Under the pieces are notes generated by a model, which saw only the letters and a program-made list of their open reading frames with translations, had not been told where the DNA came from and ran no database searches. This document shows, piece by piece, positions 1 to 11,640 of a stretch of DNA of 64,000 bases. The stretch spans positions 352,106,339 to 352,170,338 of the forward strand of contig NC_090451.1 of NCBI RefSeq assembly GCF_031143425.1. The letters are read 5' to 3'. Position 1 is the first letter of the stretch. The number at the start of each line of letters is the position of its first letter. Position numbers and translations under genes: made by a program. The stretch is from Pleurodeles waltl. Taxonomy: Eukaryota; Chordata; Amphibia; Caudata; Salamandridae.

Positions 1-924
1 ATCAGGCAATGCGTTTACCAATGTCTCCTTTCGCAGGTATGTTGAGTTCGTCAGTGGTTACCATGGCCCAGCTGGAGAAGTTCGGGCAGCTTCCAGTTTC
101 AACGGGAGCAGCTGCAGAAAATCGTTGGAACTGGTGGCAGGCCACTGCAGGGGACCACTTGGAAAAGCACGGAACAGCTGGACTTAAAGGTAAGTCCGGT
201 GGGTCCCCTTGGAGTGTTGAGGGTGCAAGAGGTGGGGGACCCTAACGGCACAGCTGGATCTGCGATGCAGGGCACAGGGCAGCCAGATGCAGAGCGAATT
301 GGTGAGCCAGGAGCTGTGCTCAAAGGTTGCCTTGGAAGCAGGAGGTAGGTCACTTTGCGGGTCGCTTACAGATCAATAGGGGCACTCTGGTGGGAGGTCC
401 TGGTGGTTTCTGAAGTCCCTCCACTAGGGCTTCCTCCTGGTCCTTTTTAAGTCTAGAGTGAACTGTCCTTGGTGTCCGATGTGAGGTGAGCAGTACCTAG
501 GGCTGTTGCACAGTTTGGCCACTGGAGGGTGCAGTGCCATCAAACTTGGCACACTTGCAGGGGTTGTCCTCACTGTCGATTGGATGAAGTTTGGTCTGGC
601 TGCGGCATCCGGTTCCTTGGTCGGCAGCTGGTCAGTGAAGTTGCCTTCACTGGGTCTTTGGTCTTGAGTTGCAGGAGGGTGATGTCTTCACTCTTGAGGG
701 AGATCTTTGTCGATTTTCAAAGAGTGGAGGTCCATTTGGGGATTTGTAGGGTCCGTCCAGTGTCAAAGCAACCTTTTCAGCGATGATTGTCGAGCCCTGG
801 GTGCAGAAGGCAGAGTTTTTGCTCCTTTTCTTGGTGCAGCAGGACTTCAGTTCTCAAGCCTTGGGTCTTCTGTGTTGCTGGTCTTCTTTTGTCCTTGGAA
901 TCTAACTTGTTGATCTAGGCATGC
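1..924 (-). repeat. LTR-like repeat, family C (distal part)
   Basis: Read on the minus strand this stretch matches the 3' part of the family C repeat at 56745-59089, for example the shared 'AAGAAGACCAGCA' block and the part resembling 58760-58830. It is the continuation of 3847-4838, the two halves being separated by the solo LTR at 925-3841. The repeat leaves the window at the left edge. The short open frames here are not convincing genes. Confidence 0.6.
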
Positions 925-3841
925 TGTAGGAGGCTGGCCTGGCTTATAGTGGGTACCTGATGGTACTTACACCTTGTGCCAGGTCCAGTTATCCCTTATT
1001 AGTAGATTAGCAGTGTTATAGCGGCTTAGGCTGATAGAGGTAGCTATAGCAGAGCAGCTTAGGCTGAACTAGGAGACATGCAAAGCTCCTACTATACCAC
1101 TTATATAGCACTATATCATAAGAAACACAATACTCAGAGTTACTAAAAGTAAAGGTACTTTATTTTAGTGACAATATGCCAAAAGTATCTTGGAGGATAT
1201 AGTCCCTTAGGACGTAAGTAAAATACACAAAATATACACACAAACCAAAATCAGGTAAGTAAATAGTTAGAAAAGTGGTGCAAACACTGTAGAATACAAT
1301 AGGATGCAATAGAATACAACAGGCCTAGGGGCAACACAAACCATATACTCCAAAAGTGGAATGCGAACCACAAATGGACCCCAGGCCGTGTGTAAAGTGT
1401 CGCTGGGAGTGTAAGAAAACACTAAGGGTGTCCAAGATACCCCGCCCCAAGATCCTGAAAAGTAGGAGTAAAGTTACCCTACTACCCCAGAAACACACTA
1501 AAGTCGTGATAAGGGATTCTGCAAAGGTAACAACTGACTGCAAAGCACTGAAGACGGATTCCTGGGCCAGAGGACCTGTAAAGGAAGGGGACCAAGTCCA
1601 AGAGTCACGCAAGTGTCCAGGGGGGCAGGAGCTCACTAAATCCCGGATGAAGGTGCAAAAGGGCTGCCTCCGGGTGGAAGAAGCTGAAGATTCTGCAACA
1701 ACAGAAGATGCCATGAACTTCTCCTTTGCACAGAAGATGTCCTGCGGCGTGCTGGAGGATGCAGAGTTGTTTTCACTCAGAAAGTCCGCAAACAAGCCTT
1801 GCTAGCTGCAAAGGTCACGGTTGAAGAAAATGGGTGCTGTCCGGGCCCAGGAAGGACCAGGAGGTCGCCCCTTGGAGGAGGAGGAGATAGAGGGGGGGCT
1901 CAGCAGCACAGAGAGCCCACACAGAAGCAGGCAGCACCCGCAGAAGCACTTGAACAGGCGAGAAATCTGAGCACAGCCGTCATCTTAACACTACAAAAGA
2001 GGGTCCCACGAAGCCGGTGGTCAACTCAGCGAGTTGAGCAATGCAGGACGGAGTGCTTGGGACCTGGGCTATGCTGGGCACAAAGGATTTCTTGCAAGAG
2101 TGCACTGAAGCCTTAGCAGCTGCAGATCACGCAGTGCACAGGATTACTGTCTGGCGTGGGGAGGCAAGGACTTACCTCACCAAATTTGGACAGAAGGACC
2201 ACTGGACTGTCGGGGTCACTTGGATCCAGCTCCTGTGTTCCAGCGACAATGCTTGTCAAGATGAGAGGGGACCCAGAGGACCGGTGATGCAGAAGTTTGG
2301 TGCCTGCCTTAGCAGGGGGAAGATTCCGTGGACCCACAGGAGATTTCTTCTTGGCTTCCAGTGCAGGGTGAAGGCAGACAGCCCTCAGAGCTTGCACCAC
2401 CAGGAAACAGTCGAGAAAGCCGGCAGGATTAGGCGCTACAATGTTGCTGGTAGTCATCTTGCTACTTTGTTGCGGTTTTGCAGGCGTCCTGGAGCAGTCA
2501 GCGGTCGATCCTTGGCAGAAGTCAAAGAGGGAGATGCAGAGGAACTCTGGAGAGCTCTTGCATTTGTTATCTGATGAGAAACCCACAGGAGAGACCCTAA
2601 ATAGCCCTCAGATGAGGATTGGCCACCTAACCAGGTAAGCACCTATCAGGAGGGGTCTCTGACGTCACCTGCTGGCACTGGCCACTCAGAGGCCTCCATT
2701 GTGCCCTCACACCTCTGCATTCAAGATGGCAGAGGTCTGGGACACACTGGAGGAGCTCTGGGCACCACCCCTGGGGTGGTGATGGACAGGGGAGTGGTCA
2801 CTCCCCTTTACTTTGTCCAGTTTCACGCCAGAGCAGGGACTGGGGGATCCCTGAACCGGTGTAGACTGGCTTATGGAAGGAGGGCACCATCTGTGCCCTT
2901 CAAAGCATTTCCAGAGGCTGGGGGAGGCTACACCTCCCCAGTCCTCAACACCTATTTCCAAAGGGAGAGGGTGTAACACCCTCTCTCAGAGGAAATTCTT
3001 TGTTCTGCCTTCCTGGGACTGGGCTGCCCAGACCCCAGGAGGGCAGAAGCCTGTCTGTGGGTTGGCAGCAGCGGTAGCTGCAGTGAAAACCACAGAGAGC
3101 TAGCTTGGCAGTACCCGGGGTCCATGCTGGAGCCCCAGGGATGCTTGGGAATGGCACCCCAATACCAGATTTGGCATGGGGGTACAATTCCATGATCTTA
3201 GACATGTTACATGGGCATATTCGGAGTTACCATTGTGAAGCTACATATAGGTATTGACCTATATGTAGTGCACGCGTGTAATGGTGTCCCCGCACTCACA
3301 AAGTCTGGGGAAATTGCCCTGAACAATGTGGGGGCACCTTGGCTAGTGCCAGGGTGCCCTCACACTTAGTAACTTTGTACCTAACCTTCACTAAGTGAGG
3401 GTTAGACATAAAGTGACTTATAAGTTACTTAAGTGCAGTGTAAAATGGCTGTGAAATAACGTGGCCGAATTGTCTGAGCTCCGTATGGGTGGCAAAAGAA
3501 ATGCTGCAGCCCATAGGGATCTCCTGGAACCCCAATAACCTGGGTACCTAGTTACCATATACTAGGGAATTATAAGGGTGTTCCAGTGTGCCAATCAGAA
3601 TTGGTAAAAATGGTCACTAGCCTGCATTGACAATTTTAAAAGCAAAAAGAGCATAAGCACTGAGATTCTGGTTAGCAGAGTCTCAGTGACACAGTTAGGC
3701 ACCACACAGGGAACACATATAGGCCACAAAGTATGAGCACTGGGGTCCTGGCTAGTAGGATCCCAGTGACACAGGCAAAACCAAACTAACACACAAGTGA
3801 AAATGGGGGTAACATGCCAGGCAAGATGGTACTTTCCTACA
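925..3841 (-). repeat. Solo LTR, family L (2.9 kb)
   Basis: The unit starts TGTAGGAGGCTGG and ends with the inverted CTTTCCTACA, so it has TG...CA termini. It aligns along its length with the LTR at 18989-21861 that abuts the Gypsy-1 leader, which sets its sense as minus. Flanking pentamers are catgc (920-924) and gatgc (3842-3846), a likely 5-bp target duplication with one change. An AATAAA signal lies on the minus strand near 1160. No internal coding region accompanies it, so it is probably a solo LTR left by LTR-LTR recombination. It sits inside a family C repeat whose halves resume on both sides. Confidence 0.7.
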
Positions 3842-4838
3842 GATGCTCACTAAATATTGTATTTAGTAGGCGTTTAGAGGAGTACCTGGCAGAGGCCAAT
3901 AGGTCATCTACCTTAGGGTGGCTGCACCCACTAAGTAACCACTTCCTGCGGGCAGAGGTCACTTCCCTACACCTGATTGGCTATTTTCCTTCCATGCAAA
4001 ATGGGGGAAAATGAAATGGAGATGTCATCTTGCATGCAACACCTTAAGGGTGGTGCAAGCTGGTGCTGACCACTCTACCTGTCATTTGTGTGGCTTCTCG
4101 CTGTTGCTCCTGCCAAAAGTGGGGGTTTGCAGTGGGTGCCGCCATCTGCTGCTAGCAGCAGGCTTGGGGGTCGAGTTTCAAGAGCGGTAAGCCCTTTGAA
4201 GCTCATTAGCAGTGAAGTGCACATTCCTGAGGGAGGGGATGTTAGTACCTCCTCTCAGGAAGGGCTTTATTCTTGGACTGATAGAGGAGCATCTCTCACC
4301 CCTGGGTTCCAGAATCTTTTCTGGTGGTGGCAGGGTGGTTTTGACCAGCCAGTAACCCTGCCAAAGTAGTTAGCTTTTGCAGGGGCACCTATAAGGTGAC
4401 TCCTGGGTACATTTTGTAATAAATTTAATTGTTAGATACCAAACAACCCAGGGTTCAGAGTAGCCATCATGTAGCTGTGAAACTCCTGTTGACCAGGGTA
4501 GAGCACATGAATTAACCTGGCTGCTCTGTTCACTTAGTATGTCCCAGGTTTGGCACGGATACAAGACCACATTGCTCATGCATTTGTGCTGACACATACG
4601 ATATAGTGCACCCTGCTTTAGGGCTAGGACGCCTGCCAGAGGGGTGACTTACCTATAATGGTGGCAGTCTATAGTGGACAGAGTACACAGTTCTGTGTGC
4701 CATGTCGAATTTGCATTTTAGGATTGCATCAGAACACTCAGCCTGCACTGGCAGTGCTTGATGCTTCTGGATGCGTGGCCCTAGAGGGTGGCATAACCTG
4801 TGCTGCTGCCCTCAGGAGCCTACTCTTAGTATGCTATG
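3842..4838 (-). repeat. LTR-like repeat, family C (proximal part)
   Basis: On the minus strand this matches the 5' and middle parts of the family C copy at 56745-59089, including the 'AAGAGTAG...CAGCAGCA' block and the region before 'CAGTATTTAGTGGG'. The first roughly 230 bases of the family are missing. The right edge at about 4838 is an abrupt switch into family L sequence, probably a deletion or recombination junction. Confidence 0.6.
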
Positions 4839-5255
4839 CCCTATTTCACTCAGGCTGCAGTGGCAGTCCTGAAGAAGTGTTTGTCTGAGCTCCTTGTGGG
4901 TGGCAAAAGAAATGCTGCAGCCCATATGGATCTCCTGGAACCCCAATGCCCTGTGTACCTAGGTACCAAATACTAGGGACTTATAAGGGGGGGGGTGGGT
5001 CCAGCAGTGTGCCAATTGGAATTGGAATATGGAGTCACTAAACTATAGTGACTAATTTGGTAAGTAGAGAGAGCATAAGCACTGAAGTTCTGGTTAGCAG
5101 AACATCAGTGACGCAGTTAAGCACTACTGACAACGCACACATTAGCCCACAAACTATGAGCACTGGGGACCTGGCTAGCTGGATCCCAGTGAGACAGGCA
5201 AAACATACTGACAAACAGGCAGAAATTGAGGGACAATAAGGCTAACCTTGCCCAG
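4839..5255 (-). repeat. Eroded 3' LTR of Gypsy-1 (family L, 5' part only)
   Basis: The sequence matches the outer approximately 400 bases of family L, including 'ATGCTGCAGCCCATA', 'TCTCCTGGAACCCCAAT' and 'GAGAGAGCATAAGCACT'. It directly follows the end of the Gypsy-1 RNase H region on the minus strand, the expected place of the 3' LTR. The first bases of the LTR (TGTAGG) are too diverged to place exactly, and the rest is lost at the junction with family C near 4838. Confidence 0.6.
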
Positions 5256-5270
5256 ATAGGTCTTCATTGT

Positions 5271-6770
5271 CTAGGTGGAAATCTCTGAAGAGTCCATCTG
5301 CATTGGTGTGGTTACTCCCAGGTCTATGTTCCACTGTAAAGTCCATTCCCTGTAGGGAGATGGACACCTCAATAATTTAGGGTTTTCACCTTTCATCTGT
5401 TTTAGCCATACAAGAGGTTTGTGGTCTGTCTGAACAATAAAGTGAGTACCAAACAGGTATGGTCTCAACTTTTTCAGTGCCCTGACCACAGCAAAGGCCT
5501 CCCTCTCTATGATAGATCAACGCTTTTCTCTAGGGGTCAACCTCCTGCTGATAAAAGCAACAGGTTGATTCTGGCCCTCAGAGTTAAGCTGTGATAACAC
5601 TGCCCTCACCCCCAGTTCAGAAGCATCTGTCTGGACAATGAATGTTTTGGGGTAATTTCGGCTTTTTAGGACAGGTGCAGTACCCATTGCCTGTTTAAGC
5701 TCCTCAAAAGCTTTCTGAAAGCTGGCTGTCCACAATGCTATTTTAGATATATTTTTGGAAGTGAGGTAATTAAGAGGGGCAACAATCGAGCCATAGTTCT
5801 TAATGAACCTCCTGTAATACCCAGTGAGACCTAAGAAGGCTCTGACCTGTGTCTGAGTAGTAGGGGGAGCCCAGTCCATAATTGTTTGGATCTTCCCCTG
5901 TAGTGGTTCAATCTGTTCTCCACCTACCATGTGGCCCAGATAAACCCCTTTCCCCTACCCTATCTGGCATTTTGAAGCCTTGATAGTGAGGACTGCCTTT
6001 TGCAGGGCCTCCAAAACTTTACACAGGTGGACCAGGTGGTCATCCCAGGTGGAGCTAAATACAGCAATGTCATCTAAGTATGCTCCACTAAAAGCTTCCA
6101 AACCTTGGAGGACTGTATTCACCAGCCTTTGGAAAGTGGCGGGTGCATTTTTCAAACCATAGGGCATAACAGTGATGTGATAATGCCCTTATATGGTAGA
6201 AAATGCAGTTTTTGCTTCAGCATCCTCTGATAACTTGGTCTGCCAAAACCCTGCAGTCAGATCAAAGGTGCTTAGATACTTGGCAGAAGCCAGTGTATCT
6301 ATGAGGTCATCTGCCCTGGATATAGGGTGAGCATCTGTTTTTGTTACAGTGTTAAGTCCTCTGTAGTCCACACAAAACCGCTTTTCTCTCTTTCCTTCTT
6401 TGCAATGAGGTTTGGGGACAAGCACCACTGGGCTGGCCCAGGGGCTACCAGAGGGCTCAATAACTCCTAGGTCCAACATGTTCTGCACCTCAGATTTAAT
6501 ACAGGCTCTGACATGGTCAGGCTGCCTATAAATCTTACTTTTGACCGGGAAACTGACTCCAGTATCAATAGTGTGCTCACACCAAGAAGTTGTACCAGTT
6601 ATGGGGGAAAAGAGGTTAGATAATTGGCCTAGCAGGTTTTTGCAGTCCTTCCTCTGCTCTGCTGTGAGGCAGTCTGGAAGCACCACCCCTTCCACTAAGC
6701 CATCAGCTTCAGTGTTGGAGAAGGGGTCAGGGAGAGGGTCACTCTCTTCCTCCTGCCCTTATCTGTGGTC
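5271..6770 (-). pseudogene. pol: Gypsy-1 reverse transcriptase and RNase H
   Basis: One minus-strand frame covers the RT from the connector to RNase H with three in-frame stops, near 6187, 5953 and 5515. RT fingers show 'WASPVVLVPKP' and 'FCVDYRGLN', and the palm shows 'FDLTAGFWQ' and 'MPYGLKNAPATFQ'. The catalytic YLDD lies at 6080-6069. Then come the connection ('FLGLTGYYRRFI') and RNase H ('FIVQTDASELG', later 'TDHKPLVWL'). A frame slip near 5400 disturbs the RNase H end. The upstream end is cut by DIRS-1 but continues in the integrase tail at 13363. Family assignment to Ty3/Gypsy is firm; inactivity is inferred from the stops. Confidence 0.85.
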
Positions 6771-6784
6771 ATGAGTAGGTTTAG

Positions 6785-7047
6785 TTCTCCAGTATTGGGG
6801 TATCTTTCATAGATTCACATGCTTGAATCATTCCCCGTCGTCGAAGTGGGAGTCCCACGGTACATAGAAAGCACTAAATAGAGAAATCTTTTTTTTTTTT
6901 TTTTCATTGAAGTCAATAGGAAAAAACACATTCAATTGTACAACTATCAGCCTCTTTGGAAAGAGCCCAAACTTCAGTCAATCAGGCGTGACCACCCCTT
7001 TAGAATCCTCGGCACAGAGGCTCAGTCTCTCAGATTTTCTACTGCAC
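6785..7047 (+). repeat. DIRS-1 left inverted terminal repeat
   Basis: Begins TTCTCCAGTATTGGGG and is repeated in inverted orientation at 13076-13362, with a T-tract near 6890 matching an A-tract near 13220. The left copy carries four G residues (TTGGGGTATC) where the right end carries two, a marker that is also kept in the internal complementary region. Confidence 0.9.
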
Positions 7048-7151
7048 GTCGTGTGTAAGGGAGTCTCCCTGAGCTCTGCTCAGTTTTTCTATCTCTGCAA
7101 GAGAAAATCTTCAATTTTTCACTTTTGTTCTTACTGTAGTATTTTTCCTTC

Positions 7152-9754
7152 ATGTCTACAGCAAGAAAAGGTTTATTTAGACCTTGTGGGACCTGTGGAA
7201 AGTTAAGACTTCACTGTGAGGACCCTCACAAGGAATGTATCTACTGTCTACATCCAGAGCATAAGGTCAAGGACTGTAAGATCTGCAGGACCTTTCCCAA
7301 CAAGACTCTGAGAGACAGAGAAGCCAGGCTCCTACTTTGGCTTCAGAAAAGAAAGGCCAGAGAAGCTGTTTCTGAGGAGGAAGACAGCGACACTTCAGTG
7401 ACCTCAAAGAAAAGGAAGAGGTCTGTGGAGAGCTTCTCCCCCAAGAGCAGTAAGTCAGCTAAGAAGCTGCATGCATTTAAGGACAGGCCAGAGGAGCAAG
7501 CTTCAACATTCAAGGTAATGTGTGGTAAGGTTCGCTCAGAGCCATCCACACCTGCTTCTTCATCAAAGAAGCTCAAAAGACCTTCAAGTTCACTACCTCC
7601 GTCTGCGTCCGGAAAATCCACACCGTCGACGACACCATCGACGAGCGCATCGTCGACGGCAGGCCTTCCTTCATCGACGACAACAGCGACGGCCACGTTT
7701 ACGGCTTCATCGTCGCCAATGATCGTAACCTCGTCTCCACTGTCCTCTACGACGATAACGTCGGTGAGCTTGAAGTATGGTCCATCGTCGGCACACACCC
7801 TGAAGATTACAAAGAAGCCGTCGACGGGTAAGAAGATGAAATCTTTGCCGTCGACGCACTCATCGACGAGTAAATTCAGAACATCTCCGTCGGTCTCACC
7901 GACGAAAATAGCGACGACGCACCCGTCGACGACAACCCCGTCGGCGGCAGCCCCGTCGACGGAAACCTTGTCGACATTGGCACCGTCGCCGGCAACTTCG
8001 TCGACGCTCACGGCACCGATAACGGCTCCACTGACGACGGCTCCGTCGACGCCTACACCGTCGACGAGAACACCATCGACGAGCACTCCGTCGACGGCGG
8101 CTCCGTCGACGGCTCAATATCCTGATCCGATACCTAAACATTTTGGAGCATCTCCTTACCTGCCACAGAGAATTCTACCTATAAAGAGCAAGTCTTCTCT
8201 CTTACTTCCATCGCATACATCACCCAGTAAGGTCACACCAGTACCTCCGCAGCATCTCTTTGCTGACGAGGAGGATGACAATGATGTTTATTCTGATGAT
8301 GGTTTCTTTCCGGTGGCACGTAGTCCATCTGAACTACGCATTAAGTGTCAGGAGGTAGATGAAGAAGAAGATGTCCAGCCTTACTCGGACCAGCAAGATC
8401 AGAGTCACCTACAACTTCAAGGGCAATAGGAACAGACAGTTCAGATGCCTGTCTCGTTGATAGCCAATCTTCAACAGATGATGCAGGATTATTATTCAAG
8501 ATATCCTCCACCTGGCTCGTCTACCCGCTGCAACCTCCGCAGACACCAGTGTCCACCCCTGCTAGACTATCTGAATTTCCTGATCCTACCACAGCACCTT
8601 CATCTGGACAAGATATTGCTCCACCTTCATCTGAGGACGAGCAGGAAGAAGGTGAAATTCAGGACACGGATTCACTCATTCCAGAATGGGATGAGTATCA
8701 GTTTCAAACTCCATCTCCATCCACACCACCACCAGTGGACTCTCCACCGCAGGATATTGGTGGCTTCCATAGTGTGATGGAAAGAGCTGCGAAAAGATTC
8801 CAGCTGCCAATAACATCAAAGCAGTCAGACTGTTTTCTTTATGACTTCAAAGAAGATACTAGGAAGTCTGTAAGGGCCATACCCATTGTTGACTTCATTT
8901 GGGAGGAAGGCCTTAAGGTCATGCAGTCTCCATCCTCCATTCCCGCAGTCTTACCGAGACTTGAAAAGAAATATAAAGCACCGGACAATTCTCCAGCATG
9001 TCTGGTTAGTCACCCTAAACCGGACTCGGTCATATCGCAGGCAGCTCAGAGGAGGTCCAGGAATCCATCTGCATCTCTGACTGCCCCCCCAGACAAAGAA
9101 GGACGTCGATTGGATTCAATAGGGAAGAAGTTCTCAACGATGGCGGCCACTACAGTTAGAGCAGCAAATTCCCTAGCAATCCTAGGGTGATATGACCGCC
9201 AGATGTGGTCTGATATGTCGCAGTTTATAGACATTTTACCTGAGGATAGTAGAGTAGAAGCGCGCAAGATTCTACAGGAAGGTGAAAAGATTTCGGCAGA
9301 AATCATAGACTGCGCCATAGACGTCTCGTCTACAGGTTTTCGCCAGTTGGCCGGAGCGGCCGTACTCAGGCGCCAGGGGTGGCTGAAAGCTACTTCTTTT
9401 AGGCCGGAAGTACAATTAAAGATCCTGGACATACCGTATGATGGCGAGCTCTTGTTTGGCAAGCATGTTGATGATGCGTTACAATCCATTAAAGCAGACA
9501 CTGAGACAGCCAGATCTCTGGAAACACTACAATACAAGAGACAGCCCTTTTGGGGAGCGAGAGGGAGAGGAACCTTTTCGTATAGAGGAGGTGCTCAACA
9601 ATATCGCCAATACTCCTCTTACCAAGGACAGTTTCGCTCCGCCTTTGGCCAGCAACAACCACATTCTTTTCGACACCACTCATCCACTCATTTCAGGCAA
9701 CAAGCGAGAGGAAAGTCGGCTTACAAGACCAAGGAGACAACAAGAAAGCACTGA
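7152..9754 (+). pseudogene. DIRS-1 ORF1 (gag-like protein)
   Basis: The ATG at 7152 opens a 425-residue frame with a Cys/His-rich N-terminus (residues about 12-45: CGTC, then CEDPH, CIYC and CKIC). A basic stretch follows, then a long Ser/Thr/Pro-rich linker coded by TCGACG-type repeats (7610-8115) and an acidic segment. The frame ends at TAG 8427-8429. Homologous sequence continues after a frame change near 8530 to TGA 9188, and then in the same frame to 9754. The second part has a conserved block ('KYKAPD', 'LDSIGKKF', 'ILQEGE') that DIRS-2 shares, and an Arg/Gly/Gln-rich tail. It probably packages element RNA; that role is inferred from position and from other DIRS ORF1 proteins. At least two stops and one frameshift break it. 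Confidence 0.8.
7610..8115 (+). repeat. CpG-dense TCGACG tract in the DIRS-1 ORF1 linker
   Basis: About 500 bases with dozens of TCGACG, CGTCGACG and related hexamers, coding a Pro/Ser/Thr linker on the plus strand. The same bias makes a 247-residue open frame on the minus strand (7343-8086), which is a shadow. DIRS-2 ORF1 has related but sparser 'cgacgtcaag' repeats at 50690-51080. Confidence 0.75.
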
Positions 9755-9764
9755 CCTTCATCGG

Positions 9765-11640
9765 ATGCTTGCACCTAGCCCCTATTTCAACACTCTAATA
9801 GGGGGCAGAATTTCCAAGTTTCTACACCAGTGGTACAAAATAACTTCAGACAAATGGGTACTCGATATTGTCAACCGAGGACATACACTAGAATTCAACC
9901 AACTTCCCCCTCATGTACCACCAAGAGGTCCCCCGCCAGCCCATCTCAACGAGCTTATGGAACAGATTGCTATCTTAATGAAGAAGGGAGTAATAGAGAT
10001 CGTACCAAGGAGCCAGAGGGGAATAGGTTTTTACTCCCGCTTCTACCTTATTCGGAAAAAGACAGGGGACTGGAGACCTATTTTAGATCTTCGTTCTCTC
10101 AACAAATACCTCAAGAAGCAGTCTTTTCGCATGATCTCCCTTCAAGACGTCCTGCGCCTACTCAACCGAGGGGACTTTATGACATCTTTAGATCTCCAGG
10201 ACGCATATTTCCACATTCCCATTCACCCCAGTCATCGGAAATTCTTACGATTCAGGGTTGCAGGCACTCACTACCAGTTCAGAGTGTTGCCCTTTGGCCT
10301 CAGGTCGGCCCCAAGAGTATTCACCAAAGTTTTGGCACCGGTGGCAGCCACCTCAGGCAACTAGGGATACAGGTGTTCCCGTATTTAGACGACTGGCTAA
10401 TAAATGCACGAACAACATCAAAGGCTGCCAGGGACACGGAAACATGTCTATCTGCTTTTTGGAACTCTGGGCTTGACAGTCAATTACCCCAAGTCTCACC
10501 TAGATCCTACCCAGAACATCACCTTTCTAGGGGCCATCTTGGACACAGTTCAGGCAAAGGCCTTTGCTTCACACGACAGACGAAAGAAACTTTGAGACTT
10601 AGCAGCACGTCTCAGCAAAAGAAAGTCCGCTTCTGTGCGGACTTAAGTCTTTTCTGGGGATGCTTTCGTCTTGCATTCCATTGATAGAAAACTGTCGTCT
10701 GCACATGAGGACACTTCAACAGCAGTTAGACAATCAATGGAAACAAATAGAAGGTTCTTTCGACGATGTAATTTGAATAACCCCATCAGCAAGACAAGCT
10801 CTCAAATGGTGGAAGGATACTCCCCTCGTCTCAGAAGGTCTGTCATTTCTGAAGGACAAGACGATGCACATTATAACAACAGATGCCTCCCTAGAGGGAT
10901 GGGGTGCTCATTTGCAGGATCTTTCAGTGAGAGGGAAATGGTCCACTCAGGAGTCGAATCTTCACATAAACGTATTGGAGTTAAGGGCGGTTGCCTTGGC
11001 ACTCAAATCCTTCCTCACAAACATCAGGGATTCTTCAGTCTTGAACAGACAATACCACAGTTATGCATTACATCAACAAACAAGGGGGCACAAGGTCTCA
11101 AGCATTATCGCTAGAGACGCAGAAGCTGTGGCATTGGGTAATTCAACATCGAATATCCATCAGAGCAGAACATCTCCCGGGGATCACCAACACCTGGGCA
11201 GATGCCTTAAGCAGGACTCGAACCAGCTGCCACGAGTGGGAACTCAATCAGTCAGTTCTCGACCGTCTCTTTCGTCGTTGGGGCAAACCCAATCTGGATC
11301 TGTTCGCGACCACAGACAACAAGAAATGCCAACACTTCGCAAGCTGGCGACCGCAGAAGGGATCAAAGGGGAATGCGTTTTTGATCAGATGGTCAGGGAT
11401 TTATGCATACGCTTTTCCCCCGCTTCCACTCATCCCGAGACTTCTGCAGAAGATGAAGAGGGAACCATGCAGACTTCTATTAATTGCTCCCAGATGGCCA
11501 CGCTAGTTCTGGTTCACAGAACTTCTATTTCTCTCGGAGCAGCCTCACGTTCGACTGAAGACACTACCGGACTTGTTAACAACGAATCAGGGTCTGGTAC
11601 GTCATCCCAACCAGACGTCTCTTCGTTTATCAGCCTGGCT
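9765..11640 (+). pseudogene. DIRS-1 reverse transcriptase, RNase H and downstream domain
   Basis: The pol frame overlaps the end of the ORF1 region in another frame; the ATG at 9765 is a candidate start. RT motifs: 'YSRFYLIRKK', 'WRPILDLRSLNKYL', 'FMTSLDLQDAYFHIPI' (palm aspartate) and 'VLPFGLRSAPRVFTK'. After a frameshift near 10355 the catalytic YLDD lies at 10382-10393. Further slips occur near 10470 and 10600. RNase H begins with 'TTDASLEGWGAH' near 10875, then 'LELRAVALAL'; after another slip near 11060 come 'YINKQGG' and 'ADALSR'. The tail (about 11280-11510, 'LDLFATTDNKKC' and 'LLIAPRWPR') lies where a Dam-like methyltransferase domain has been described in DIRS elements; that label is inference. 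Multiple frameshifts make it inactive. Confidence 0.85.

Noticed and set aside
1325..1805. Overlapping 149- and 156-residue frames on opposite strands
   Set aside because: Both lie in a family L LTR and are broken in the other LTR copies near 15040-15350, 19400-19740 and 47900-48460.
2041..2586. Frames of 177 and 157 residues
   Set aside because: They are LTR sequence; corresponding positions in other copies carry stops and indels.
925..3841. Reading the TGTAGG...CCTACA units as Harbinger- or hAT-type DNA transposons
   Set aside because: No transposase accompanies them, related units adjoin Gypsy leaders, they carry polyadenylation signals, and family B shows a 5-bp duplication; LTR identity is the better fit, though not proven.
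7343..8086. A 247-residue open frame on the minus strand, rich in Val, Asp and Gly
   Set aside because: It mirrors the TCGACG-type repeats of the DIRS-1 ORF1 linker; the repeat has no stops in several frames. It has no domain and no counterpart in DIRS-2 or DIRS-3.
7152..8429. A 425-residue Ser/Thr-rich frame that could be taken for a host mucin or nuclear protein
   Set aside because: It lies inside DIRS-1 between its terminal repeat and RT, and its Cys-rich start matches ORF1 of the other DIRS copies.
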